From Candidatus Methylomirabilota bacterium (lineage in GTDB: Bacteria > Methylomirabilota > Methylomirabilia > Methylomirabilales > 2-02-FULL-66-22): a stretch of 64,000 bases of DNA. Positions within the stretch are counted from its first letter, which is position 1. Every line of letters starts with the position of its first letter. A model generated the notes under the pieces. That model did no database searches and was not told the DNA's origin. It saw nothing but the letters and a program-made list of their open reading frames with translations. The stretch covers positions 1 through 64,000 of the forward strand of contig JACQVN010000030.1 of NCBI GenBank assembly GCA_016209735.1, given 5' to 3'. A program made the position numbers and the translations under genes. Of the stretch, positions 31,425 to 40,590 are shown piece after piece.

Positions 31425-31763
31425 TCATGGCGTTCGTTGCTTCCCGCCTGACGACGTGATCCGCATGTCCGCCAGAACGTCATTGACGATCTTGTCCACG
31501 TCAGGGACATGGCGGAAGGCTGCCATCCACTTGTCAAAGTCGGAGCGGCGCACCAGGATCTTGCCCGAGACGGCCCGGCGCCTGCCGTCTTTGCCCTGAA
31601 TGACGTGGGGCTCCTTCATGCGATAGCAGGGGAGCGGGTGCTCCGGGTCGGCCAGGTAGGCGCGGAGGGATCGCACGGACATGCCGGAGTAACCGCTCAG
31701 GGCCTCCAGGCCCATCCACGGGTCCAACTCCATGCCGATGCTCACGGCCTCAACGACCTTCAC
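31425..31763 (-). CDS. Helix-turn-helix (excisionase/MerR-like) protein
   Basis: GLEALSGYSGMSVRSLRAYLADPEHPLPCYRM...ILVRRSDFDKWM. Confidence 0.6.
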   Translation of the reverse strand: MKVVEAVSIGMELDPWMGLEALSGYSGMSVRSLRAYLADPEHPLPCYRMKEPHVIQGKDGRRRAVSGKILVRRSDFDKWMAAFRHVPDVDKIVNDVLADMRITSSGGKQRTP

Positions 31764-31792
31764 GCCGCGCTCCGCCTTCTAGCCACCCTGTC

Positions 31793-32251
31793 TCACCCGC
31801 TCGATCGCCGCATCACGCGCAGGATTCCGCCCCAGAACAGTTCCTCGGCCCGCCGGCGTCTCAGCCACCGCCGGACGCGGCGAACCTCGCACTTGGGGAT
31901 GTACTCCCGGCGGAGGCGCCACTCGTCTAATTCCGGATCCCAGGCCTTATATCTGAGAAACGAGTAGGGCCCATGCTTCATGCCACGGCTACAGCAACAC
32001 GCGGGCTTTCCGCAGTTGGTCCGCTCGGTCACGAGGTAGGGGTTTTCGATGTCCCCGCTGGGGATGCTCAAGTATCGGAACCGCTTGAGCGGGCGCGGCG
32101 ATTTCTGAGGGCAGACGGGGTCCTGCTTCTTCGGCCCCTCGCGCGCCGCTGAGTGACCGCCTGATACGTCTCGTGGATCAACTTGTCTCAGTCTAATCGC
32201 CGCTCTCCTCGAAGCCGACCACGCCCGCTTCAAGCGCGTCCGTCGCCGCAC
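31793..32251 (-). CDS. DUF6788-like protein (CGKPxCxC motif)
   Basis: NCGKPACCCSRGMKHGPYSFLRYKAW...REYIPKCEVRRVRRWL. Confidence 0.55.
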   Translation of the reverse strand: MRRRTRLKRAWSASRRAAIRLRQVDPRDVSGGHSAAREGPKKQDPVCPQKSPRPLKRFRYLSIPSGDIENPYLVTERTNCGKPACCCSRGMKHGPYSFLRYKAWDPELDEWRLRREYIPKCEVRRVRRWLRRRRAEELFWGGILRVMRRSSG

Positions 32252-32387
32252 GGTAGGCCGTCGCGCGACTCACCTCCGCGTCATGCCGGATCGCCGCAAC
32301 CAAGTCGGGAAGGGAGACACTCGCCTGGGTCTGGAAGAGCTTGTGCAGGATCGCTTGCACCTGCTCGGGAGAAGGCCGTCGTCTCAT
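32193..32387 (-). CDS. Small putative HTH protein
   Basis: VQAILHKLFQTQASVSLPDLVAAIRHDAEVSRATAYRAATDALEAGVV. Confidence 0.45.
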   Translation of the reverse strand: MRRRPSPEQVQAILHKLFQTQASVSLPDLVAAIRHDAEVSRATAYRAATDALEAGVVGFEESGD

Positions 32388-32554
32388 TGTCTCAACTCCT
32401 CACGTCTCACCGCGTTCGGTCTGCCTATCGGCGTCTAGGTTCGGGCAGCCTCTCCCCAAGCCCCAGCCGGGTCCTGCAGCTATGGCACAGGTCCAGGCCG
32501 CGAGTGATCAACGGGGGCGTGGCAGGTACTGAAAGACGTTCGGGCCTGCGTTTC

Positions 32555-32884
32555 TCACGGCCTCCCCTCCAGCGCCAGTTCTGCAGCCAAGGTGCACAGC
32601 TCGCAACGCAGCTCATCCTCACCTATCGGGGCACCGCACGAGGAGCAACCCTCCGCTGTCCACTTCGGGTCTCGCAGCCGGACGAATGGATCTGGGCCGG
32701 CCGTCGAAAGTTGCCGGGAGAAAACCGATACTCGGCGTAGGACCGCCTCGATTGTCCGCCGGTCCTGGCGGAGCGATTGAGCGAAGTCTGAGGGAACCAA
32801 GCGGGGGCTCAGGGCACCGTTCTCCCACGTGAGCAACCCGTGAGCTGCTAGGTGTTCAACGGTCGCTAGGCCACGGGCGCGCAT
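32555..32884 (-). CDS. Hypothetical protein with C-terminal Cys4 zinc ribbon
   Basis: CSSCGAPIGEDELRCELC; overlaps the 3' end of the prim-pol gene. Confidence 0.5.
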   Translation of the reverse strand: MRARGLATVEHLAAHGLLTWENGALSPRLVPSDFAQSLRQDRRTIEAVLRRVSVFSRQLSTAGPDPFVRLRDPKWTAEGCSSCGAPIGEDELRCELCTLAAELALEGRP

Positions 32885-34569
32885 GCTCGCTCCCTCCACA
32901 TCTGGTGTCGCTTGCAGAACTGAGAGCCCACCAGCGGGCGTCCGACACAGACCAGGCCGGCCCGGGTCGTGGCCTCGCAGCGCCGGTTGGGATCGGTCTT
33001 GACCAAGGGGGCCGCATCTTGCACCACCGCTTCCCGCAATGAGTCCGGCGGAGTCCAGTTCAGCCAGTCCTGCACGCCACCTTCCCAGACCGGCTTTCGG
33101 CTTCCATCGGCTTGAACCTGATAGACCCTCTTCCGAACTTCCGAGCTCATCTCGGAGTCCAGCCGCATGCTGGCGCGCACCTTCCCCATCCCCGCCGCTT
33201 CAACGCCTTGCGACAGCAGGGAACGGCCCGGAGAGAGCCCCAGACCGGGATCCTCTCTCCATTCATGATCAGAGAGCACATGTTCCGCACTTCCTGCGGA
33301 GTGGTTGCGGTTGACATGTTCCGCACTTCCTGCCGGTGGAGTCGCTTTGGCTCCGATAGTCATTGGGTATGCGCGGGGGACTCGAACGTAGGCCGATTGC
33401 GCTTCAGCGTCATTCAAGCTCGTTGCATCGGCCTCTCCTACGTCGACATCTTCCGCACTTCCTGCGGAGGTTGTCAGAGGCGGCGTCATCTGCAACCAGA
33501 GATTCCTCCGGCCACCTGGCGCCGGTCCTTTGCGGATAACGCCCGCCTCAGCCAGTTCGTCGGTCGCCTTCCCAATCCGGTCCTCGCTCACCCTGGCTTC
33601 AGCCGCCATACGGCGCATTGAAATACGCACAATGAACGATGGACGCTCCGCACGTACCACCAGGACGGGTAGCACCGCCTTGGCCCGCTCCGAGAGTTGC
33701 GCCATCGCCCCGGAGGTCACCACCCACGCGGGAAACTGGCCGAAGCCCGTGTGGGGTCGCGGCCGTGTACCGCCGGAGGCAAAGGCCTTCTCAACGGTGC
33801 GGCGCAAGTAGTCCGTCGTCCGGCCGCCGGCCACCGGCCACGGGGCATGCAAGAGGATCGCCGTCACCTCCTCCGGCGCGAAGTGATACCGTCTGGCACA
33901 ATGGGCCAGCGTCATATCCCTGCCGCTCCCGCTCCGGTCAGGGTGGTCCGCTATCTCGCCTTTCCATACCGCACGGACTGAGGGATATTGAGCCACCAAC
34001 TGAAGCCACCGTTGCGGGGGTCCCTCGTTCGCCGGCATCGAATGTGCCGACGGCTTAGGGAACAGGTCCATTACTCGTTGGGGTAATTCCGCAAGCGGTG
34101 TGTCCGGATCTTCAAAACAATAGATCAGCCCGGAGGGATGCACGGCCGGCGGCGCTAGGACGGACTCTCCGTCCGCCCGAAGCTCAATTGCATCACCACC
34201 GGGTAGACGCAGGGAGCGTGAAACAAGTGGCCCAGCATGGTGAAAATATCGATGGCGTCCTCGCATCGTCCGTACGGTAAGGGTCGTCGGCAAGTTCAGA
34301 CCTTCAACCAGCGCCTCGGTTTCTCGCCCGTCTGTGTCGAGAACCGCAAGGCCAGACACCTTTCCGCAACCGACGGCCACGTTCGGGTTTCCGCCCTCAG
34401 CCGCGAAGTCAGCTCGCAACTCGTTCGGCGTGGCCCGGCGGCGTTGCCACTTCTTCCAGGGTCGCACACGTGTCTTGCTCCCTTCAGGCACCGCCATGGC
34501 CGCCCAGCCGCGTGCCAGGTACTCAAGGCCCGCCCGCAACGTCGGGGCGTCGGTCGGTCTCATGCTCAT
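32866..34569 (-). CDS. Bifunctional primase-polymerase (prim-pol/AEP) domain protein
   Basis: LEYLARGWAAMAVPEGSKTRVRPWKKWQ; GCGKVSGLAVLDTDG; TVRTMRGRHRYFHH. Confidence 0.8.
   Translation of the reverse strand: MSMRPTDAPTLRAGLEYLARGWAAMAVPEGSKTRVRPWKKWQRRRATPNELRADFAAEGGNPNVAVGCGKVSGLAVLDTDGRETEALVEGLNLPTTLTVRTMRGRHRYFHHAGPLVSRSLRLPGGDAIELRADGESVLAPPAVHPSGLIYCFEDPDTPLAELPQRVMDLFPKPSAHSMPANEGPPQRWLQLVAQYPSVRAVWKGEIADHPDRSGSGRDMTLAHCARRYHFAPEEVTAILLHAPWPVAGGRTTDYLRRTVEKAFASGGTRPRPHTGFGQFPAWVVTSGAMAQLSERAKAVLPVLVVRAERPSFIVRISMRRMAAEARVSEDRIGKATDELAEAGVIRKGPAPGGRRNLWLQMTPPLTTSAGSAEDVDVGEADATSLNDAEAQSAYVRVPRAYPMTIGAKATPPAGSAEHVNRNHSAGSAEHVLSDHEWREDPGLGLSPGRSLLSQGVEAAGMGKVRASMRLDSEMSSEVRKRVYQVQADGSRKPVWEGGVQDWLNWTPPDSLREAVVQDAAPLVKTDPNRRCEATTRAGLVCVGRPLVGSQFCKRHQMWRERACAPVA
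33279..33465. repeat. Three 19-bp direct repeats (catgttccgcacttcctgc) inside the prim-pol C-region
   Basis: 33279-33297, 33315-33333, 33447-33465 (catC in the last); encode repeated AGSAE(H/D)V. Confidence 0.85.
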
Positions 34570-34636
34570 TGCTCGGTCCCGCTGCCGGAACCCGCAGCCG
34601 TGCCGATGGGGTGCGCGGGCCGGGTCGCCGTCGCGG

Positions 34637-34837
34637 TCATCGCTGACCCAATCCCGCCGCGCGTTTGGGATCGAAGCCCACACGGGCCATGGCCTCCACG
34701 TCCGAATCGCGGAGGCGAACCGCTCGCCCAATGCGCACGCAGTTCAAGTGCCGGAGAGAAAGCCACTTCCGCAACGTGGCAGGGGCAAGCGCAAGCCGAT
34801 CTGCAGCTTCTGGGATCGTTAGGAGCCTTTCGGTCAC
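34637..34837 (-). CDS. Excisionase/AlpA-like HTH protein
   Basis: LTIPEAADRLALAPATLRKWLSLRHLNCVRIGRAVRLRDSDVEAMA; GTG start preceded by AGAGGAGG. Confidence 0.7.
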   Translation of the reverse strand: MTERLLTIPEAADRLALAPATLRKWLSLRHLNCVRIGRAVRLRDSDVEAMARVGFDPKRAAGLGQR

Positions 34838-34934
34838 TTTCTGCCCTCCTCTGAAGTGCGCCGGTTGAGGGCAGACTACCACCCGGAGATTGCGGCTGTC
34901 ATAGAGGGAATAAAACGTTACCGGCGAGGGGTAA

Positions 34935-36194
34935 CTACTTCAAAGATCGAGGATAGCGGGGGAAATTCAGAATGCTGATCGTTCCAGCCTTCCGTTGGGC
35001 CGAGAACCACTCAGCCAGAGATTGGCCAGGCGCGACAAGCGAGGGCTCACGAATCTGAATCACCACGGGCTTTCCTGTGGATTCCAGAGGGCGAAAGCCT
35101 GCCATCTCCTCCCATTGCTTTCGGAACCGTCGCCATGGGATACGTCGATCGGCAACTTCTGAGACAAGGGAACCTCTCAAAGCATCCCCCACCACCCATC
35201 GGATTCTTCCCCTGACGCGCGGAAGCTCAGGTGAAAGGGTCGAGCGCACTCGACGCACTTCCCGACGGAGGGCCTCTGCGTGACTGTCCTTCTCCCCATT
35301 CTCTCGCCTGCTTTCCTCCTCCTCGGCCACTGCTCCCCTTGCGACAAATTCGCGGGAGAGTTCCGCGATGAGCTTCCACATCCGAAAGCACCCATTCGTG
35401 ACGCGGGTGCAATGATCTACCGCGATCACTTGGAAGACGCGCAGTGCCCAGAGGAAAGGATCTCTGGAGACGGGTCGGCGGCCTTGGCGCCGTCGGTCAG
35501 ATGGCGGCGGCTTGAAAACGATGCACAGGCTTCCAGGTTCGCCGGGGATTTCTTTCGGCGACTTACCTCGTCGCTCCCGGTAGCTGCGAACCCGTAGCTT
35601 GGTGGCTCGACGCAACTCCCCCCGCGCGGCCAGCAGCGCGTTGGGCGACGTGGTTTCCTTCAGGAGCCACCAGAGGGCTCCAATGACGAAGTGGGCGTTA
35701 TGGCCCAAGCGCCGCACTAATTCCCGGACATGTCTCGACTCGCGAAGGCGGCGGTAGAACTCCGCCTCACGCACAGCGTGAAGGTAGGACAGGAAATAGA
35801 AGTACGAGTCCATGGGATCCCGCGGGGCTTGCATAGCCCGTGAGATGATCTCCCGGCTCCGCGCTGCCCACGGGGTGAGAATCTGTCCGAGACGTGCGGG
35901 GGAGGGCGGGAAGACCCACTCGTCTGGCATACCGGGGAGGATGAAATTCTGTGCCACCAGGACTTCTTCATACTCGCGCTGCCCCAGATGCTTTAGGAAC
36001 TGCAGGTGGCAAGGTAACGCTCGCTTCTTGCGTCGGCGAAACAAGCGCGCGAGGGCGTCCCATCGAGCGCGTGTACTCCCCTCCGGGGAGTTTTGCTCTG
36101 CTACATCTGTGCGCCGAACCTTGGCTATTTTGCAGACCGGCGCATCGTTCGGCTGCTGGTCCTTCGGATGGGATCCAGGAGGTTTGCTTGGCAT
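34935..36194 (-). CDS. Unknown cargo protein, 419 aa
   Basis: Long ORF without a family I recognise. Confidence 0.5.
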   Translation of the reverse strand: MPSKPPGSHPKDQQPNDAPVCKIAKVRRTDVAEQNSPEGSTRARWDALARLFRRRKKRALPCHLQFLKHLGQREYEEVLVAQNFILPGMPDEWVFPPSPARLGQILTPWAARSREIISRAMQAPRDPMDSYFYFLSYLHAVREAEFYRRLRESRHVRELVRRLGHNAHFVIGALWWLLKETTSPNALLAARGELRRATKLRVRSYRERRGKSPKEIPGEPGSLCIVFKPPPSDRRRQGRRPVSRDPFLWALRVFQVIAVDHCTRVTNGCFRMWKLIAELSREFVARGAVAEEEESRRENGEKDSHAEALRREVRRVRSTLSPELPRVRGRIRWVVGDALRGSLVSEVADRRIPWRRFRKQWEEMAGFRPLESTGKPVVIQIREPSLVAPGQSLAEWFSAQRKAGTISILNFPRYPRSLK

Positions 36195-37563
36195 CGCCCC
36201 TCCCGAAGGAGGCCCGAGTGGATCCCCGGCCAGGCCATTCGGGAGACCATTTCTCGGGAGCGCCGGGGGTGCAACAGCTATCGCACTTACCCCTCCGCGT
36301 GTCCGTCGTGCTATCTGCTATGAAGCCCCGGATAACCCAACGAATCGAAAAAAAGAGCACCCACGGAATTGTTGCCGCGCCGACCGCTGCGCTTGCCCCC
36401 AGCAACCACTCCCAGGCAGAAAGCGGAGTGGATATTGGGTTGCCGATGAACTGCTTCTTGCGCAATTCTGCCAGATCGGCTTTTTCCTCCGGCGTGAGTG
36501 TGCCTCTGGCTTCGGCTTGCAGAATCGCCTTCCTGCTGTACAAGATGGAGGGTCTGTTGGCAGAAGCGGGAGAATAATAATAATGGAGGAAGGCGGACCC
36601 CTCTTCGTACGGAGCAAGGCAGAAACCGAGGCGTGGTCCCGTTGTAGCATCATTATCAAGGGCCTCCTTAATCGCCGACTCCGTTGTTCCGTCATCAAAA
36701 CAAACGGGTCTCCCACCACTTCTATTTGATGCTGCCGCGTATACAAAGGAGGTGCCACCTTGATCCAGTATTTCGCCCGCGCGATGCCATTTCTCCCGGC
36801 GAGCCCCATCCATAAGGGCAACAAGAGAAAAGACTGCAAAGAACAGGAGCACAGAGAGCAGCCAGGTAATCCGCCGGAACCCCCGCTCGACGTTTATGGT
36901 CTTACCCGCGCCGGCGGAAACCGCGCAAGAGGCACGCCGGTGCCCTTCGCGTATCAGACGTGGCCATGACGGCTCCCAATATTGTGTGCGGCTAAGAGCG
37001 GTCAGCATCCAGCGCAGCAACCCGGTGAGCCCTGCAACGGTGCCACCCGCCACCACGATCAGCAATGCCAAACGGCCCGTCTCGGAGAATCCCTCTGTCG
37101 CTTGTATCCACCATGGAGTAGTGTTCACCCAGCGCGCCGTCTGCCACACCGCGTACATCAGCGCGAGCGTCAGCGCAACGCCGGTCCACTCCGCCACAGC
37201 GTACTGACTCCGTTTCAGGTCAGGCCGCGTCGGCTCCGGCTGCCCGCCCTCTGGCTCCCATGCCTCCCAGGCGCGCCGGTATGCCCGTGATGCGCGCCAC
37301 TCTAACACCTGGATTACGCACGATATGCTGACTCCACAGAAGATACTCCCCACCGCCCCAACTACCGGCAGGAGTACGGCCAAGAGCGAGATGAAGGAGA
37401 TCCACGCGACCACCCGCTCCCCGAGAGGTCGAGGCGGACTCGTCCCCGACCAAAAAACTATCAGAGCAAAGAGGATGAGCAATACGGTCCAAGGAACCCA
37501 CCACAGGCCCCACAGCCTGAAAATCCAATTTCGCACCATCTGCAGGGAGCTGTGGATTTTCAC
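35968..37563 (-). CDS. Unknown multi-TM membrane protein, 531 aa (3' end overlaps the 419-aa ORF)
   Basis: About 5-6 hydrophobic segments, e.g. WTVLLILFALIVFW, ITWLLSVLLFFAVFSLVALM, ATIPWVLFFSIRWVI. Confidence 0.6.
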   Translation of the reverse strand: MKIHSSLQMVRNWIFRLWGLWWVPWTVLLILFALIVFWSGTSPPRPLGERVVAWISFISLLAVLLPVVGAVGSIFCGVSISCVIQVLEWRASRAYRRAWEAWEPEGGQPEPTRPDLKRSQYAVAEWTGVALTLALMYAVWQTARWVNTTPWWIQATEGFSETGRLALLIVVAGGTVAGLTGLLRWMLTALSRTQYWEPSWPRLIREGHRRASCAVSAGAGKTINVERGFRRITWLLSVLLFFAVFSLVALMDGARREKWHRAGEILDQGGTSFVYAAASNRSGGRPVCFDDGTTESAIKEALDNDATTGPRLGFCLAPYEEGSAFLHYYYSPASANRPSILYSRKAILQAEARGTLTPEEKADLAELRKKQFIGNPISTPLSAWEWLLGASAAVGAATIPWVLFFSIRWVIRGFIADSTTDTRRGKCDSCCTPGAPEKWSPEWPGRGSTRASFGRGDAKQTSWIPSEGPAAERCAGLQNSQGSAHRCSRAKLPGGEYTRSMGRPRALVSPTQEASVTLPPAVPKASGAARV

Positions 37564-37978
37564 CGTCTTCTCCGTTACCCCATCGTCTCCGCTTCCATCG
37601 GCGGTCCCGGGCAGCGCCGGGCCGAGGCAGGACGTGCCGCCGCGTAGGCAGACTTCCCGCGGGCGATGATGCTCAGCAGCCGTCGGTTAACCGAGCACCA
37701 CATTGATTGGGACCTTATCCGGCCTCAAGCAATAAGGCCCTTGACCGTACTGGGCCAAGGGCCTACGTTTCGAGTAGCCGCACCTGGCCGATCAGGTCGC
37801 GGTCAGTCGAAGGACCTCGCCGATGGCACCGCGGGGCCCGTCGCCTGCCATCTCACTTCGTCATGGCTTCAACCTGCACGCCTCCCGAGTCTCCGCGTCA
37901 AGGGACGTCTTGATGACGGACGCCGAAAGCTTTTCTGCGGGGGTCCTCATTGCCTGGCGCAGTTCATGGCGCGTCGAG

Positions 37979-38070
37979 GTTCTTTCCAAAAATCTCGCGA
38001 CGAAAATGCCATTCACAGAAACTCGTCTTGCGATTCCTCCATCCGGTTCCGGTCGCCGGCACCATTCCTG
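37979..38070. repeat. R-repeat copy 1 (diverged ~65-90 nt motif)
   Basis: Aligns by eye with 38825-38905 and 43340-43410. Confidence 0.6.
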
Positions 38071-38261
38071 CCTCCCCTCGCGATCGATAGCTCAGGGAGG
38101 GTGAGACTCATTCGAACGACATCAGCCGTTCTCGCATCGCCCGTTCCACGTTCTGCGTGATTCGAAGCGGCCACTCCTTCAGCCGGTTGCGCATGGCCGC
38201 GGCCGACACCGCGTACAGGCGGGCCAACCGCTCGGCCAAGTGGGCTTCCACCGCCGCGGGG

Positions 38262-38447
38262 TCACCAAACCCGACCGCCGTGACCAGTTAGGGGTACACG
38301 GCGCGCGCCTCCCGGGACATGGTGATGGTCGGCATCAGGAGGGCCGCCGCCCCCGAGGAGCGCCTCCACGAGCCAGGCGACCATGGTCGCGACGACAATC
38401 CAGAGCGAGGCATCCGATCCATAGGCGAGGCAGGGGCGTGGGGTCAT
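38262..38447 (-). CDS. Small hydrophobic peptide 2, copy A (61 aa)
   Basis: MTPRPCLAYGSDASLWIVVATMVAWLVEALLGGGG...; ATGA overlap with peptide 1; intact in both module copies. Confidence 0.45.
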   Translation of the reverse strand: MTPRPCLAYGSDASLWIVVATMVAWLVEALLGGGGPPDADHHHVPGGARRVPLTGHGGRVW

Positions 38448-38551
38448 CGGACAGGACTCCCGTCCCCAAAGATGGCCATGAGGAGGTCGACGATGGCCTG
38501 CGCCACCATCGCCCAGAGCGAGAGATCCGAGATCAGGCTGAGGAGATGCAT
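38444..38551 (-). CDS. Small hydrophobic peptide 1, copy A (35 aa)
   Basis: MHLLSLISDLSLWAMVAQAIVDLLMAIFGDGSPVR. Confidence 0.5.
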   Translation of the reverse strand: MHLLSLISDLSLWAMVAQAIVDLLMAIFGDGSPVR

Positions 38552-38940
38552 TGGGGCCTCCTCCCCCGGACACTGACCGGGAAGTCGAGGACCTCGATGT
38601 GGGTGAAGCCGGCCGCGCGGTATGAGCGAAACGGGCCAACCGCCCGCAATATTCGGAAGGAGCGAGCGCCCTAAGGTGGCTTCGAGGGAACGCTCACCCC
38701 AAATCCTACGCCTAACCGCCGTGCGGAGCCAACCCGAAGCTCGGCCCGCCCTCAGCCCGCGCCGGAATGCGGCAAGGAGGGGAAGGGGAATCTTCAACGG
38801 TCGGGGGGGGGAGTGGCCCCGGGTTTTGGCCCAAAATTTCGCGGCGGAAATGCGATTCACGGAAATCCGTCTGGCGGTTTCTCCGTCCGGTTGGCCTGCC
38901 AGGCCCATTTCCCGTCGGAGACGGCAGGCCGGGGAGACGA

Positions 38941-39444
38941 CTACCGGACGGCCAGAGCGGCCGGCGAGAGCACCAACTTTGCCGGACGGTGGCGCTTCCG
39001 CGCGATGGACCGCAGGGCATCCCGAATCCGCTGGAGGTGGGGCGGTAACGGCGCGGTCTCGTCAATGCACCACACGCCGTAGACCAGCCGGATGAGCCGA
39101 TCGCTCGGGGGGCCGATGGGTTCGGCGCCGGTCTCCCACCGCGTGACGCTTTCCCGTTGGACCCCGACAATCTCCGCCAGGTCTTGGGCGCGGAGGCCCA
39201 TCTGCTTGCGGAGGAAGCGGAACTCGGGGCCGCTGAGGGGTCGCGGTTCCTGCGCGAGCCAATCCGCGATCCCCCGATGGAGCCGGCGGGAGTTCGGGAT
39301 CTCGGGCAATTCGGCCGCGCAGCGCCGGCACCGGTAGACCGTGATCCCCTTCAGCCACAAGTTTGGAATCCCGCTCTCCGGGTACGGAATCGTCCGGTTC
39401 CGATGTGCCCGCATCCGCGTGCCGCAGTCCAAGCATCGCATCAT
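38941..39444 (-). CDS. YgiT/MqsA-type zinc finger + XRE HTH antitoxin-like protein
   Basis: CLDCGTRM...YRCRRCAAELPEI; FRFLRKQMGLRAQDLAEIVGVQRESVTRWETG. Confidence 0.75.
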   Translation of the reverse strand: MMRCLDCGTRMRAHRNRTIPYPESGIPNLWLKGITVYRCRRCAAELPEIPNSRRLHRGIADWLAQEPRPLSGPEFRFLRKQMGLRAQDLAEIVGVQRESVTRWETGAEPIGPPSDRLIRLVYGVWCIDETAPLPPHLQRIRDALRSIARKRHRPAKLVLSPAALAVR

Positions 39445-39466
39445 GGTGCCTCACCCCCCTCGCCGA

Positions 39467-39799
39467 TCAGTAGGCAGTGATCAGGATCAACCGGAAATTG
39501 GCTTCGTCGATGCACACAACCACGTGGAGTTCGTTCCCTCCCACATCGGTGCCGGCCATATCGTAATTGTGGGCCCGGTGCTCCGGCTTCCATTGCCCCG
39601 GCCGAAGAACGGCCCCGTGTTCGAGAACGTGGTTCACATCCCCCATGTCGGCGTTGGCCCGGGCCAATTCGCGCACGAAGTGCTCGGTGCGGCTGAAGGG
39701 TCCCCCCTCCAGGAAGACGCGCCGAATCGCGGTCGTCGCCTGGGCAGGGGTGAGAGACTGTGGTGGTCGGTCGTCCGGTGTTCTTCCTCGTGTGCCCAC
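39467..39799 (-). CDS. DUF4258-type toxin-like protein
   Basis: FSRTEHFVRELARANADMGDVNHVLEHGAVL...YDMAGTDVGGNELHVVVCIDEANFRLILITAY; directly upstream of the MqsA-like gene. Confidence 0.7.
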   Translation of the reverse strand: MGTRGRTPDDRPPQSLTPAQATTAIRRVFLEGGPFSRTEHFVRELARANADMGDVNHVLEHGAVLRPGQWKPEHRAHNYDMAGTDVGGNELHVVVCIDEANFRLILITAY

Positions 39800-40149
39800 C
39801 GTAGTCTCCTGTGTAACATTTCCTCACATGATCCGTCAACGGAAAACTGCGGTCCACCCGGGCGGGGGCCGACTCTGCAGAAGAATCGCCGACAATTCTT
39901 CGGGCTACAGACCGTGGCCGCGGGCATCTCAACTGGTAGTGAGCACTGCGCTCAGGAAGTGATCATCCTACTGCTTCGTTGGCCACCACCTGGCCGGCGC
40001 GCAATTGACGCCCTGACAATTGATGATTTCTCTCGTTCACGATGGCCCGGCGCCCGCAGGGTAACGGGCTTTTGGTCGAAGGTTTTGGGCTCCCGGAGGA
40101 TCTCACCGCAGGTCGTGGCCGACGTGGGCTGCATCAGCAAGAGCGAGGG

Positions 40150-40590
40150 TCAGAGTTTGGTGTGGGTAAGATCCACCCAGCCGCACGCGAAACAAAACGC
40201 TCGCCCCGGATTGAAGGTCGCAAGGTTCAGGAACACATCGTGGATCTGAACACGAGACGGGTCGCGCTCGTTATTGTGCTGCTCGCAAAGGCTCAAGAGC
40301 CACTCCCCTATTGATGGTGTCAACGCCGGGTTCCACTCACCCGTTTCACGGTCCACGGAGAAGAACGGGTTTCCAAGACCGAGGACCCCGGCGGGATGGA
40401 CACGCCCCCACCTTGTTCCGTCCGGCAGCGTGATCACCGCCCTCCCGTCCGCGATCTGCTCCCAGAGGCCCTCGGTATCATGTGGCTCCCTTATGTACTC
40501 ACGGGCCTCCTCTAGACTGTGGAATCGGACCTCCCGCTCGATTGGAAGGGGTTTGATCACAAAACCTTCAAGGTCCAGCGACCATTTCAT
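40150..40590 (-). CDS. Hypothetical protein, 146 aa
   Basis: Plausible coding composition; no family recognised. Confidence 0.45.
   Translation of the reverse strand: MKWSLDLEGFVIKPLPIEREVRFHSLEEAREYIREPHDTEGLWEQIADGRAVITLPDGTRWGRVHPAGVLGLGNPFFSVDRETGEWNPALTPSIGEWLLSLCEQHNNERDPSRVQIHDVFLNLATFNPGRAFCFACGWVDLTHTKL

Larger units (their letters stand above)
38103..38920. repeat. Module A of a ~0.8 kb direct duplication (pairs with 42634-43410)
   Basis: Near-identical DNA over the first ~540 bp, decaying afterwards. Confidence 0.9.

Noticed and set aside
33279-33465. Possible CRISPR-like array (three 19-bp repeats)
   Set aside because: Only three copies, irregular spacing, inside an open coding frame; no cas genes in window
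37666-38160. Plus-strand ORFs in 37.6-38.2 kb
   Set aside because: No RBS or domain; overlap the R-repeat and lie opposite other weak ORFs
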